A DNA stretch of 60,105 nt from Fischerella muscicola PCC 7414 (GTDB taxonomy: Bacteria; Cyanobacteriota; Cyanobacteriia; Cyanobacteriales; Nostocaceae): contig NZ_AJLK01000180.1 in assembly GCF_000317205.1 (NCBI RefSeq), positions 1 to 60,105 on the forward strand, written 5' to 3'. The position numbers and the translations under genes are program-made. The notes under the pieces were generated by a model, which saw only the letters and a program-made list of their open reading frames with translations, was not told the origin of the DNA and made no database searches. Every line of letters starts with the position of its first letter. The stretch's first letter is position 1. Shown here one piece after another: positions 48,719 through 56,861 of this stretch.

Positions 48719-50338
48719 ATGGATTGGATAACCGTACTGCGATCGCTTCAATCAGACTTCATCAAAAGGTTAACATCTGGTTGTCTGCTGCATTGTCAAA
48801 CAGAGGGACAATATAGTGAAATAACAATAATCTCTGGAGAAAGATTAAAAGTTCTCAGAGAATTTTGTTGGAAGATGGCAGAAAAATATAAACGTGTTTC
48901 CCCAGTTCGTGATGTTTTTATTAGCTATCTGAAAGGAAAATTAGGAGAAGAAGTTGTTAAAGAACGCTTAGCTGATTTAATTACAGAAGTAGATTACGAA
49001 AAAAGAATTGGCGGAGATGGTAAAACAGACTTTACGATGACTGGTAATCCAGCAATTGGTATCGAAGTGAAATCTCGTTACGGTAGCTTGGATAAAGTCA
49101 GATGGTCTATTAGTGCAGAAGAAGTTGAAAAAAATTCAGCAGTAGTCTGCGTTTTGATTCAAGAGGAAGTGAATGAAGCACAATCCGAGTATCACCTATT
49201 TTTAGCTGGTTTTCTGCCAACTCAAATGATTAAGCTAAAAACTGGAAGAATTTCTTTTGGAATAGAACAACTACTCTATGGTGGTGGTTTACGCGGGTAT
49301 TTAGAACATTTGCAATCTTCTACAAATTATCAAGACAAACAGACATTGAAGTCAGAAGCAATTTATAAACTACCCAATCATTCATTAACAAAATCTTCTT
49401 TATATTCAGTAAAAAATACAAACAAAATTTCTCCCAGTGAAGAATTAAATTTAATTTATCTAAAACTGGGTGATGAATACAGTGAAAAAGGACTGCATCA
49501 TGATGCGATCATCAATTACACTCAAGCATTGCTACTTTATCCTTATGATGCAGAGATATACTATAAACGTGGTTTGGCACATTATCAATTAGGAAATTAT
49601 GAAAGAGCGATCGCAGATTATACTCAGGCAATTACAATTAATCCTAACTATATCAAAGCCTACAATAAAAGTGGTTTAGCACGTTATCAGTTAGGAGATT
49701 ACGAAGGAGCGATCGCAGATTATACTCAGGCAATTACAATTAATCCAAATGATGTAATTGCTTACAAAAATCGTGCTGATATTCGTTACTATCTGGGAGA
49801 CAAACAAGGGGCAATTGAAGATTACACCCAAGTATGCAAAATGTATCCTCTTCCAGGGGGTGATCTAAATTTAAAAAATATGCAAATTGGGGATTATCAG
49901 GGAGGAGGTGATGTTTTTCTGCAAACAAGCGAGTTAAAGTGCCATGATTTTATTGCTTATAAGAATCGTGGTGATTTTCGCTTAGACTTGGGGGATTACG
50001 AAGGAGCAATTGCAGATTACACCCAGGCAATAAAGATTAATTCTAACGATGCCGATGCTTATTATAATCGTGGTAATGCTCGTTATGATCTAGGAGATTA
50101 CGAAGGAGCGATCGCAGATTATACAGAAACGCTCAAAATTAATAGCAATGACGCTGATGCCTATTATAATCGTGGAAACGCTCGTTGTTGTTTAGGGGAT
50201 AAACAAGGAGCGATCGCAGATTTTCATAAAGCTACATCAATTTATTATACAGAAGGTAATTTAGCAAAATATAAAAAGGTCAAAGAAAGTATTTTAGATT
50301 TAGAAATAGAAGAGTCTTTGGATATTTTAAAGTTCTAA
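48719..50338 (+). CDS. PD-(D/E)xK nuclease-like domain fused to TPR repeats
   Basis: A 539-residue cytoplasmic protein. Residues 60-190 look like a restriction-endonuclease-like fold: a helix with KLGEEVV (Glu77), then Asp104 in GKTDFTMTG and GIEVKSR with Glu116 and Lys118, giving an E...D-x11-E-x-K active site. After a linker (about 200-240), six or seven TPR units follow (AIADYTQAITINPN and variants), two of them separated by a divergent insert around residues 375-410. HIP1 octamers recur inside the TPR codons. The nuclease call is from motif spacing only. The role could be nucleic-acid processing or defence. No partner gene adjoins. Confidence 0.78.
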   Translation: MDWITVLRSLQSDFIKRLTSGCLLHCQTEGQYSEITIISGERLKVLREFCWKMAEKYKRVSPVRDVFISYLKGKLGEEVVKERLADLITEVDYEKRIGGDGKTDFTMTGNPAIGIEVKSRYGSLDKVRWSISAEEVEKNSAVVCVLIQEEVNEAQSEYHLFLAGFLPTQMIKLKTGRISFGIEQLLYGGGLRGYLEHLQSSTNYQDKQTLKSEAIYKLPNHSLTKSSLYSVKNTNKISPSEELNLIYLKLGDEYSEKGLHHDAIINYTQALLLYPYDAEIYYKRGLAHYQLGNYERAIADYTQAITINPNYIKAYNKSGLARYQLGDYEGAIADYTQAITINPNDVIAYKNRADIRYYLGDKQGAIEDYTQVCKMYPLPGGDLNLKNMQIGDYQGGGDVFLQTSELKCHDFIAYKNRGDFRLDLGDYEGAIADYTQAIKINSNDADAYYNRGNARYDLGDYEGAIADYTETLKINSNDADAYYNRGNARCCLGDKQGAIADFHKATSIYYTEGNLAKYKKVKESILDLEIEESLDILKF

Positions 50339-50388
50339 GTTTTGGATATCATTTATATTATTCATTACGCATTAAATAATTATTTTTT

Positions 50389-50432
50389 GAACGCAGAGTC
50401 ACGCAAAGGTAAGCGCACTAGGTAGCAGAGTT
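50389..50432. repeat. Degraded AACGCAGAG / ACGCAAAGG repeat
   Basis: gaacgcagag, acgcaaagg, aagcgca and gcagag words as in the block at 18534-18575. It lies between convergent genes. Confidence 0.5.
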
Positions 50433-50450
50433 TTTGGAGTCATCATATTT

Positions 50451-51161
50451 TTATCGTTTTTGTAATTGTCGCATTGTAGTCATACCCATAATAAAGCCTG
50501 CAATCTGTGCCCAGTAATTAATACTATTAAGTGGGTTGACACCACCAGGAATATTTAAACTACCAATGCCATAAAATAATTGTTGTACAAACCACCAAAT
50601 TGTGTAGAAAATAGCTGGTATTTGCATAGGGATAAATATAATTAAAAGAGGCATAACAGTGTCTATTTTCACTTTGGGAAATTTGAAGATATACGCCCCT
50701 AAAACAGAAGTGATCGCACCATTTGCACCAATCAATGGTATGGTCAAGTTGGGATCAGCAAGAATTTGTATTATGCCTGTCAGAATGCCACACATCAGAT
50801 AAAATGCTAAAAATCGCCCATGACCGAGAATATTTTCTAAATTTCTGCCAAAAACCCATAAAAATAGTAGATTACCTAAAATTTGGCTAAAACTGCCATG
50901 AAGAAACATTGCTGTGAGTAGAGAGAGAGAACGTGACAACAGAAAAATTCCAGCAGCAGAATTACCAGCTAATAAATTAGCGATCGCACCATGTATCTGT
51001 GCTGGAATTAGACCCCAATTATTAATAAAAAGACCTAATTCTCCACTAATTTCTAGTTTTAATTCCCATACAAAAAGAAGAATATTAATACCAATCAACC
51101 AGTAAATAATTATCGGCTTTTTACGCGTACTAATGAAAAGGTTATCACTGATAGGAATCAT
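50451..51161 (-). CDS. Rhomboid-family membrane protein lacking the catalytic dyad
   Basis: A 236-residue six-helix membrane protein. The fold signatures of rhomboid proteases are kept: TAMFLHGSFSQILGNLLFLWVFG (the second His of the usual HxxxN is Gln93; Asn97 remains), LMCGILTGIIQ, and the pair GANGAITSVLGAY and AQIAGFIMG. In active enzymes the latter read GASGA and HIGGF: here the nucleophile Ser is Asn147 and the base His is Gln219. It should be unable to cleave peptide bonds and may act as a binding or quality-control pseudoprotease. Heptamer repeats lie directly upstream of its start codon. Confidence 0.88.
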   Translation of the reverse strand: MIPISDNLFISTRKKPIIIYWLIGINILLFVWELKLEISGELGLFINNWGLIPAQIHGAIANLLAGNSAAGIFLLSRSLSLLTAMFLHGSFSQILGNLLFLWVFGRNLENILGHGRFLAFYLMCGILTGIIQILADPNLTIPLIGANGAITSVLGAYIFKFPKVKIDTVMPLLIIFIPMQIPAIFYTIWWFVQQLFYGIGSLNIPGGVNPLNSINYWAQIAGFIMGMTTMRQLQKR

Positions 51162-51168
51162 TGCAAGT

Positions 51169-51212
51169 TGTTAGTTGTTAGTTGTTAGTTGTTAGTTGTT
51201 AGTTGTTAGTTG
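51169..51212. repeat. STRR: GTTGTTA heptamer, about six tandem copies
   Basis: The seven-base unit is repeated without interruption between the divergent rhomboid and Ser/Thr kinase genes; a decayed accactaacc-type block follows at about 51330-51366. Confidence 0.9.
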
Positions 51213-51428
51213 GTAGGGGCGAAGCATTTGTATGAGTATACTGAATTCAAAACTAAATATTTTTCTACAAATGCACGCGGCCTACAGTAGTTAGTAGTTA
51301 AAAGTTAGGAGTTACTTGTTGATTATTTACCACTAACCACTAACCACTATCCATTAATCACTAACCAGCGTCAGAAAACTGTGGCAAGATTGGAATCAGA
51401 GCGTAGCGTATTCAACAGGGTAAACCAA

Positions 51429-53588
51429 ATGCTGGGAAACATGCTTGTTGGAAGATACCAAATTATCAGCCATTTGGGAGGAGGAGGTTTTGGTGAAACT
51501 TTCGTCGCTTATGATACTCAATTACCTGGTAAACCTAAATGTGTTGTTAAGAAACTTAAACCCCAAGCAACAGATCCAACAACTTTGCAAACAGCTAGAC
51601 GTTTATTTGATACGGAAGCCCAGGTTTTGTATAAATTAGGTACACACAATCAGATTCCCCAACTTTTGGCATATTTTGAGGAAAACGAAGAATTTTATCT
51701 TGTACAAGAATTTATTGAAGGTCATAATCTTAGTCAGGAAATCATACCAGGAAAACCCCTCAACCAAGGTCAAGTAATTTCTCTGTTGCAAGAAATTTTA
51801 AAAATTTTAGATTTTGTCCATCAACAAAAAGTTATCCATCGTGATGTCAATCCCTATAATCTTCTGAGAAGAGAACAAGATGGTAAGTTGGTTTTAATTG
51901 ATTTTGGGGCTGTTAAACAAATTACAACTCAGGTAATTAATCCTAGTGCTAAAACTAAATTTACCGTTGCGATTGGGACTCCTGGATATATTCCTGGGGA
52001 ACAAGCCCAAGGGAACCCAAAATATAGTAGTGATATCTATGCTGTCGGTATTCTTGGTATTCAAGCACTCACTGGTTTATCTCCTGAAGAATTTGATAAA
52101 GATGCAGAAACTAATGAAATTATCTGGCAAAATCATGCGGAAGTAACTCAAGAATTTGCTCAGTTTTTAGACAAAACGGTGCGTTATGATTTTCGTGAAC
52201 GCTACCCATCAGCAACTGTCGCTTTACAAGCTTTAAAAGATTTGCATAATCCGAATCTGCAAACAGTGGCATTAAGTGTTCCTGTTAGCAATCAACCCTC
52301 AATCACAAATAAGAAACGCCAAAAAAATATTACAAAAAAAATATTAGCTGGAATAATCATATTAGGATTAGGGATAGGAGCATCTATATACATTATAAAT
52401 AGTATTAATTCTGTAAATGCTACAGAATTATATAGGAAAGCCAATACATTTTATGAATTACAACGCTATCAAGATGCTTTATCTGCATATGAAAAAGCGG
52501 TAAAAATTCGACCAGATTATGCTGAAGCTTGGAATGGACAAGGTAGTACGCTGAGTAAGTTAAAAGAATACAAAGCAGCACTTACAGCTTATGATAGAGC
52601 AATTCAAATTCAGCCAGATTATTTAGAAGCTTGGATAGGTAGAGGTTTTATATTAAAAAATTTGCAACGATATCAAGAAGCGATTGCCTCTTTTGATAAA
52701 GCTTTACAACTAGAAAACAACTCTCCTCAAGTGTGGACTGCAAAAGGAGAGGTTTTAAGCAGTTTGAAGCGATACGATGAAGCAATATCAGCTTATGAAC
52801 AAGCAATTAATCTTAAAAAAGATGATTACAAAGCTTGGTACAATAAAGCGCTAACACTACAAAATTTAAAACGCTACGAAGAAGCAGTAGGAGCATACGA
52901 TAATGCTGTGGAAATCAAACCAATTTATGCCGAAGCTTGGTATCATCGCGGCAATGCTTTAGTTAATTTACAACGCTATCAAGATGCATTTACTGCCTAT
53001 GATAAGGCTGTGCAAGCTAATCCAAATTATTACCAAGCATGGTTATCAAGAGGTAATATTCTAATTAGCTTACAACGCTATCCTGAAGCAGTTGAATCAT
53101 TTAATCAAGTTATTCAAATTACTCCTAAGAATTACGAAGCATGGTATGCTAAAGGCTGGTCGCAACATCAAATGCAAAGATACAACGAAGCTTTAGCAGC
53201 TTACGATCAAGCGGCTGAATTGAAACGAAACGATTATCAGCTTTGGTATAACCGGGGGAATTCGCTATACAATTTGCAAAAATATGAAGAAGCGATCGCC
53301 TCATATAACCGCGCCGTACGCTACAATCCTCAACACTACGAAAGTTGGTTTTCAAGAGGTAATGCCCTATTTAACTTACAACGTTATCAAGAAGCGATCG
53401 CCTCTTACAATCAAGCGATAAAAATCAAACCAGACTATCAGCAAGCTATCCAAGCACGGGACAAAGCGCAAAGTCAGTTATCAGTTATCAAACCAAATCC
53501 AATAATATTCACTCCATCAAAACCTGGTGTAGCACCAACCCAACCAACAAATTCAACAACATTGATTCTGCGAAAACTTCTACGTTAA
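51429..53588 (+). CDS. Ser/Thr protein kinase with C-terminal TPR array
   Basis: A 719-residue membrane-anchored kinase. The kinase domain (about 10-270) has the Gly-rich loop LGGGGFGET at 16-24, Lys41 or Lys42, the catalytic loop HRDVNPYN with Asp139 but Asn in the usual Lys position (141), and DFG at 158-160. One transmembrane helix follows (about 308-330), then about ten TPR units to residue 690 (ALSAYEKAVKIRPDYAEAW and variants), predicted to face the periplasm. GTG 51381 is an alternative start; ATG 51429 gives the standard opening MLGNMLVGRYQI with AGGG upstream. Likely a receptor-type kinase; the ligand is unknown. Confidence 0.9.
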   Translation: MLGNMLVGRYQIISHLGGGGFGETFVAYDTQLPGKPKCVVKKLKPQATDPTTLQTARRLFDTEAQVLYKLGTHNQIPQLLAYFEENEEFYLVQEFIEGHNLSQEIIPGKPLNQGQVISLLQEILKILDFVHQQKVIHRDVNPYNLLRREQDGKLVLIDFGAVKQITTQVINPSAKTKFTVAIGTPGYIPGEQAQGNPKYSSDIYAVGILGIQALTGLSPEEFDKDAETNEIIWQNHAEVTQEFAQFLDKTVRYDFRERYPSATVALQALKDLHNPNLQTVALSVPVSNQPSITNKKRQKNITKKILAGIIILGLGIGASIYIINSINSVNATELYRKANTFYELQRYQDALSAYEKAVKIRPDYAEAWNGQGSTLSKLKEYKAALTAYDRAIQIQPDYLEAWIGRGFILKNLQRYQEAIASFDKALQLENNSPQVWTAKGEVLSSLKRYDEAISAYEQAINLKKDDYKAWYNKALTLQNLKRYEEAVGAYDNAVEIKPIYAEAWYHRGNALVNLQRYQDAFTAYDKAVQANPNYYQAWLSRGNILISLQRYPEAVESFNQVIQITPKNYEAWYAKGWSQHQMQRYNEALAAYDQAAELKRNDYQLWYNRGNSLYNLQKYEEAIASYNRAVRYNPQHYESWFSRGNALFNLQRYQEAIASYNQAIKIKPDYQQAIQARDKAQSQLSVIKPNPIIFTPSKPGVAPTQPTNSTTLILRKLLR

Positions 53589-53625
53589 TAATGTTTAACT
53601 TTGTAGTCGACTTTACTAGTCCTTA

Positions 53626-53765
53626 GGGTTTTCAATTGGGCGATCGCTTACAGGTATTTTGCTAATCTCTGGACTCCTTTATGAGCGATCGCACATTGCT
53701 GTGATTGTAAGCTTTAGCCTTATTTTGGTAAACCCTCAGTAATCAAGCCATTTTAACGATTTCTG
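53626..53765. repeat. Dispersed repeat, copy 1 (about 140 bp)
   Basis: Closely related to 55046-55187: shared words include ttttcaattgggcgatcgct, ctggact, ttatgagcgatc and an aaatcctc-like right part. A shorter third piece is at 54369-54402. The copies flank hicBA and the GNAT gene. Confidence 0.7.
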
Positions 53766-53787
53766 ATCACGCCGCTCACAAAGAGCA

Positions 53788-54006
53788 TCAGGCAATTTGA
53801 AGCGTATTTGGGTTAGGAATAGATTCACCTTCTGTTTGCCAAGCTTCTAAGTACATTTCAATTACTTCCTCACCGTTACGTATTGCTTCTGAGCGGGTTT
53901 TGCCATGAGTACAAGGCATAACAACGCGATCAGCAAACTCTGGAATCGTAACCAAGAAAAGCTGATCTTCGTCAGACCATTGAATTATCATGCTGTATCG
54001 ACTCAT
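53788..54006 (-). CDS. hicB: HicB-family antitoxin
   Basis: A 72-residue protein with the HicB fold opening YSMIIQWSDEDQLFLVTIPEF, followed by THGKTRSEAIRNGEEVIEMYLEAW. It has no C-terminal helix-turn-helix, so it belongs to the short HicB type that neutralises HicA by direct binding. Its ATG overlaps the hicA stop by four bases, so the pair is translationally coupled with toxin first. Confidence 0.9.
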   Translation of the reverse strand: MSRYSMIIQWSDEDQLFLVTIPEFADRVVMPCTHGKTRSEAIRNGEEVIEMYLEAWQTEGESIPNPNTLQIA

Positions 54007-54227
54007 GAATCTTCGTTCTCCCTTAGCTCTTCCAATGCAGCGAGTAACTTTGCTACCTGTTTTTCCAGATAGATTGGTGCATCATCTCCATCCTTACCTG
54101 AGATTGTCAGTGTTTTTCTGAGTAGAGGATGTCGCCAACGCTCATGGCTACCTTTACCACGCTTGGGCAAATAAACAAAACCCTGGCGCTCAATCTCAGC
54201 TTTCAACTCTCGGATTTTCCTGAGCAT
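54003..54227 (-). CDS. hicA: HicA-family mRNA interferase toxin
   Basis: A 74-residue double-stranded-RNA-binding-fold toxin that cleaves mRNA. Catalytic His28 is present in GKGSHERWRH, with the preceding RQGFVYLPKRGKGS. Intact, so presumably active. Upstream of hicB in the usual toxin-antitoxin order. Confidence 0.9.
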   Translation of the reverse strand: MLRKIRELKAEIERQGFVYLPKRGKGSHERWRHPLLRKTLTISGKDGDDAPIYLEKQVAKLLAALEELRENEDS

Positions 54228-54368
54228 GGATGTTATTTTATGTTCTCGCTATTTTTTCAGTTTCTCATCCTCTCAGATTGCCATAGCGTTGATAACTCTT
54301 TTAATTTTACTGGCTACCAAGCGATCGCTCTACGCTCTCAAAATTATCCCGTAACCGATAACCTTACA

Positions 54369-54402
54369 GTTTCTAATTGGGCGATCGTTTACTCACAGAG
54401 AT
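54369..54402. repeat. Dispersed repeat, short copy
   Basis: gtttctaattgggcgatcg and actcacagagat match the left part of the repeats at 53626 and 55046. It lies between hicA and the GNAT gene. Confidence 0.55.
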
Positions 54403-54475
54403 AGTAAGCAAGTCAGTCTGTTTTGACAATCGTAGTGATTACCTTGAAATTCAAGGGCAATTGTCAAGACAATTT

Positions 54476-54928
54476 CTAGATCCGTCTTTTGACAAATTTC
54501 ATCTCCCCTTTGAAGTTTCCATCAGATTCAACACCAACTGAAATCCAGCCGAGATGCAGATAGAAACCGTAGGCTCTCAAGCTAGGGTCGTTGCCTGTGA
54601 CTAACCAAATCTCTTCAATCCCCTTTGACCACAACCAGTTTTCAGCAGCCTGCATTAAGGCACGTCCGGCTCCGCGGCATTCAAAAGAAGGGAGGACAAA
54701 TATGCCAAATATCGTTTTTTCTGTGGCATTGGCAATTGAGAAGCCAATCGGTTGATCGCCAATCTCAGCAATCCATGCGCAACACTCTGTTTCTAGCATT
54801 TTGGCAACTGACTGTGGAGTAATGCCAAGTTCAGCAATCTCTTCGCGAGATTGATAATTTTCGACGACGCTGGTTCTAATGTTAAAGAGAGTGTCGATAT
54901 CGTCCCGTTGAGCAATTCGGATATTCAT
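54476..54928 (-). CDS. GNAT-family N-acetyltransferase
   Basis: A 150-residue acetyl-CoA-dependent acyltransferase. Core motifs: MNIRIAQRDDIDTLFNIR at the N terminus, IFVLPSFECRGAGRALMQAAENW (acetyl-CoA loop, R-G-A-G in place of the usual RxxGxG/A), and LRAYGFYLHLGWISVG at the end. I start at ATG 54928 since it opens the fold; the 25 upstream codons look non-coding. The acceptor is unknown; it is not a recognisable toxin type. It lies in the repeat-bounded block with hicBA. Confidence 0.88.
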   Translation of the reverse strand: MNIRIAQRDDIDTLFNIRTSVVENYQSREEIAELGITPQSVAKMLETECCAWIAEIGDQPIGFSIANATEKTIFGIFVLPSFECRGAGRALMQAAENWLWSKGIEEIWLVTGNDPSLRAYGFYLHLGWISVGVESDGNFKGEMKFVKRRI

Positions 54929-55045
54929 GTGGGTTAAAGATTTAAAGATATTGATTTTGCCCAAAATCTTGCTTCTAAATCTGCGTTTTTTCAGATAGTT
55001 CAATTTAGCAAAAAAAGCAGCGATCGCATCTGCTGATTAGCACCT

Positions 55046-55187
55046 GAGGTTTTCAATTGGGCGATCGCTCACAGACAGTTTGCTAGTATCTGGACTTTTT
55101 TTATGAGCGATCATGCGTTGCTGCGATCACAAGTTGTAGTCTAGCTTTGGCAAATCCTCGGCCATTAACGGTTCTGGTCAGCGGTTA
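55046..55187. repeat. Dispersed repeat, copy 2 (about 140 bp)
   Basis: Second long copy of the repeat at 53626-53765, in the same orientation. Together they bracket hicBA and the GNAT gene. Confidence 0.7.
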
Positions 55188-55298
55188 CCGATACTTTTGC
55201 AACACCATAAGCAACTTCAATCAATCCGCTGCATCAGAATTGTTAGATTTTATGGCTTTTCAACAAGTCTAGAAACCTTTTTCATCATATCTTTGGGG

Positions 55299-55988
55299 TT
55301 AACCTTTCTGGTACATATTGATTTCCGAAATATCCACAGTATTTGAAAGTGATAAAATCCATTCGATTGCAGAAATGAAATCTTTAAGAGATATTGGAAT
55401 TTGTCGCTTGAATCGGCTCTCTTCAATATCTGCTATAACTTCTTCTGTTGCAATATTGCCTGGATTAATGACTGTAATACCAATTTTGTAATCACGAAGA
55501 GCTAGTCGTAATGACTGGGCTGCTCCCCTTAAACCAAATTTAGATGCTGTATTAGCTACCTCGATCGTTGGAGAATTATCTAATCCTGATAGTGCGCCAA
55601 TAAATATCGCTCTTGGGTTGTTAGATTTAGCAAGATTCCTAGCAAGTTGCTTAGTTATTTCAATTGGTGCAACAGTATTTACAGCTATTACAAAGCGAGT
55701 TTCTTCATCTGGGCTTTTCATGAAGTCATATTGCTTGGTAAATGCACCATTTTCCCAAACTCCCCCCATAAACAAGAGGGCATCAACGGTTGATTCACTA
55801 ATACTACTGACAATGGACTTGATTCCTTCTGGAGTGGAAATATCTGCTTGAATCCATTCTCCTGCAATTGGCTGACCTCTGGAGATTGAGAAGACAGAAT
55901 CGCCTTTTTGGGCAAAGTGTTGTGCTACAGCCGCACCGATCCCTCGACTAGCTCCTATTACAACAATTTTTCTTTTCCCTGATTCCAT
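55299..55988 (-). CDS. SDR-family protein with altered active site
   Basis: About 229 residues from ATG 55988 (a start at 56003 would add five residues). The Rossmann motif GASRGIG follows KIVVIG, and NTVAP and ALSGLDNS correspond to the NNAG-like and catalytic Ser blocks. The usual YxxxK is read as N-T-A-S-K, so the catalytic Tyr is Asn. Oxidoreductase activity is therefore doubtful. It may be a binding protein, or a neighbouring residue may take over. Isolated gene. Confidence 0.85.
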   Translation of the reverse strand: MESGKRKIVVIGASRGIGAAVAQHFAQKGDSVFSISRGQPIAGEWIQADISTPEGIKSIVSSISESTVDALLFMGGVWENGAFTKQYDFMKSPDEETRFVIAVNTVAPIEITKQLARNLAKSNNPRAIFIGALSGLDNSPTIEVANTASKFGLRGAAQSLRLALRDYKIGITVINPGNIATEEVIADIEESRFKRQIPISLKDFISAIEWILSLSNTVDISEINMYQKG

Positions 55989-56120
55989 TTCTGCCTCTTG
56001 CAACCATGCTTTTGTTGAAATCTAACTATTTATTATGCGGAAACTTTCCATATATCACATTAAGCGATTGAGGTAGGGAAAGGATTAAGGATTACAAGCA
56101 TTTTAATCGTAATATCAAGA

Positions 56121-56273
56121 AAAGTTCTATATTTTGCTACCCATTTATTACAAAACGGTTATGACATCCGCACTGTTCAAGAATTACTCGGACACAAGGA
56201 TGTGAAAACAACAATGATTTACACCCATGTTCTTAATCGTGGTGGGCGAGGTGTTCGCAGTCCCCTAGATTAA
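56121..56273 (+). pseudogene. C-terminal fragment of a tyrosine recombinase (integron-integrase-like)
   Basis: Translation gives [20 protein letters not shown], then [20 protein letters not shown] to a stop. This is the last 50 residues of an XerC/IntI-type recombinase including the GH histidine and the nucleophile Tyr in MIYTHV. The HxxR arginine box and everything before are missing, so it is dead. Confidence 0.8.
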
Positions 56274-56292
56274 TAAATAAATAATATAAGGG

Positions 56293-56505
56293 CTACTCTA
56301 ATTCACCCTCGACTGATGTACTTTGCTGAATTTGCTCGGTGAGAGTCTCTTCCCAATGATTGTCATTTAAGTCTATGCTGATCATTCGTCCAGCAGCTTT
56401 TGAACGATCAACATAAGCCTGAAAAGCAACGATATCTTCTCGATGACTCAGTACATATCGTCTTAACTCATCAAGACTCATGGCGTCGTAATTAGCGGTT
56501 GTCAT
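56293..56505 (-). CDS. Small DUF6887-like protein
   Basis: A 70-residue acidic protein: MSLDELRRYVLSHREDIVAFQAYVDRS and a C-terminal ISIDLNDNHWEETL. It matches my memory of the cyanobacterial DUF6887 family. Its ATG overlaps the stop of the next upstream gene by four bases, so the two are coupled. Function unknown; the layout resembles a toxin-antitoxin pair. Confidence 0.75.
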   Translation of the reverse strand: MTTANYDAMSLDELRRYVLSHREDIVAFQAYVDRSKAAGRMISIDLNDNHWEETLTEQIQQSTSVEGELE

Positions 56506-56693
56506 GGCTCGTATCCTCCGGTAGGCTTGATCTCGAAATCCAAATTCTCTCCAGCTAGTATGTATAACCTGCCAGTTCTCTCGTCTATGCGAACAAGCTC
56601 AATACTTTTATATTGCCATCCAGGATATATGACATTAGTGAGTCGGTAACACAATCGATAAAGCCCTTGAGTTTGTTCATTTGTCGGATTCAT
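56502..56693 (-). CDS. Small DUF6888-like protein
   Basis: A 63-residue protein: NEQTQGLYRLCYRLTNVIYP, then ELVRIDERTGRLYILAGENL. It matches my memory of the DUF6888 family, which in cyanobacteria tends to sit directly before a DUF6887 gene. First gene of a two-gene unit. No catalytic motif visible. Confidence 0.75.
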   Translation of the reverse strand: MNPTNEQTQGLYRLCYRLTNVIYPGWQYKSIELVRIDERTGRLYILAGENLDFEIKPTGGYEP

Positions 56694-56772
56694 GTCATAC
56701 GTACAGCTTAACTTACCAACTCATGGTAGTAGCTCTGGTGCAACAAATCCTACGCAAGCTAATTATAAGCTT

Positions 56773-56826
56773 GTAGTGAAGACTTCAGTCCTCTTCCTTG
56801 AAAGCAAGGACTAAAGTCCTTACTAC
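56773..56826. repeat. Palindromic repeat (GTAGTGAAGACTT / AGGACTAAAG type)
   Basis: Arms gtagtg...agtcct and aggact...ttactac pair with few mismatches around an interior loop. It lies just beyond the tex stop and could also act as terminator. Confidence 0.65.
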
Positions 56827-56861
56827 GAACAAGTTTTATACATGATGTGAAAATTGAGAAT

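Noticed and set aside
51169-51212. Tandem repeats that might suggest a CRISPR array
   Set aside because: The unit is 7 bases with no spacers; this is an STRR. No cas gene or 25-40 base direct repeat was seen in the window.
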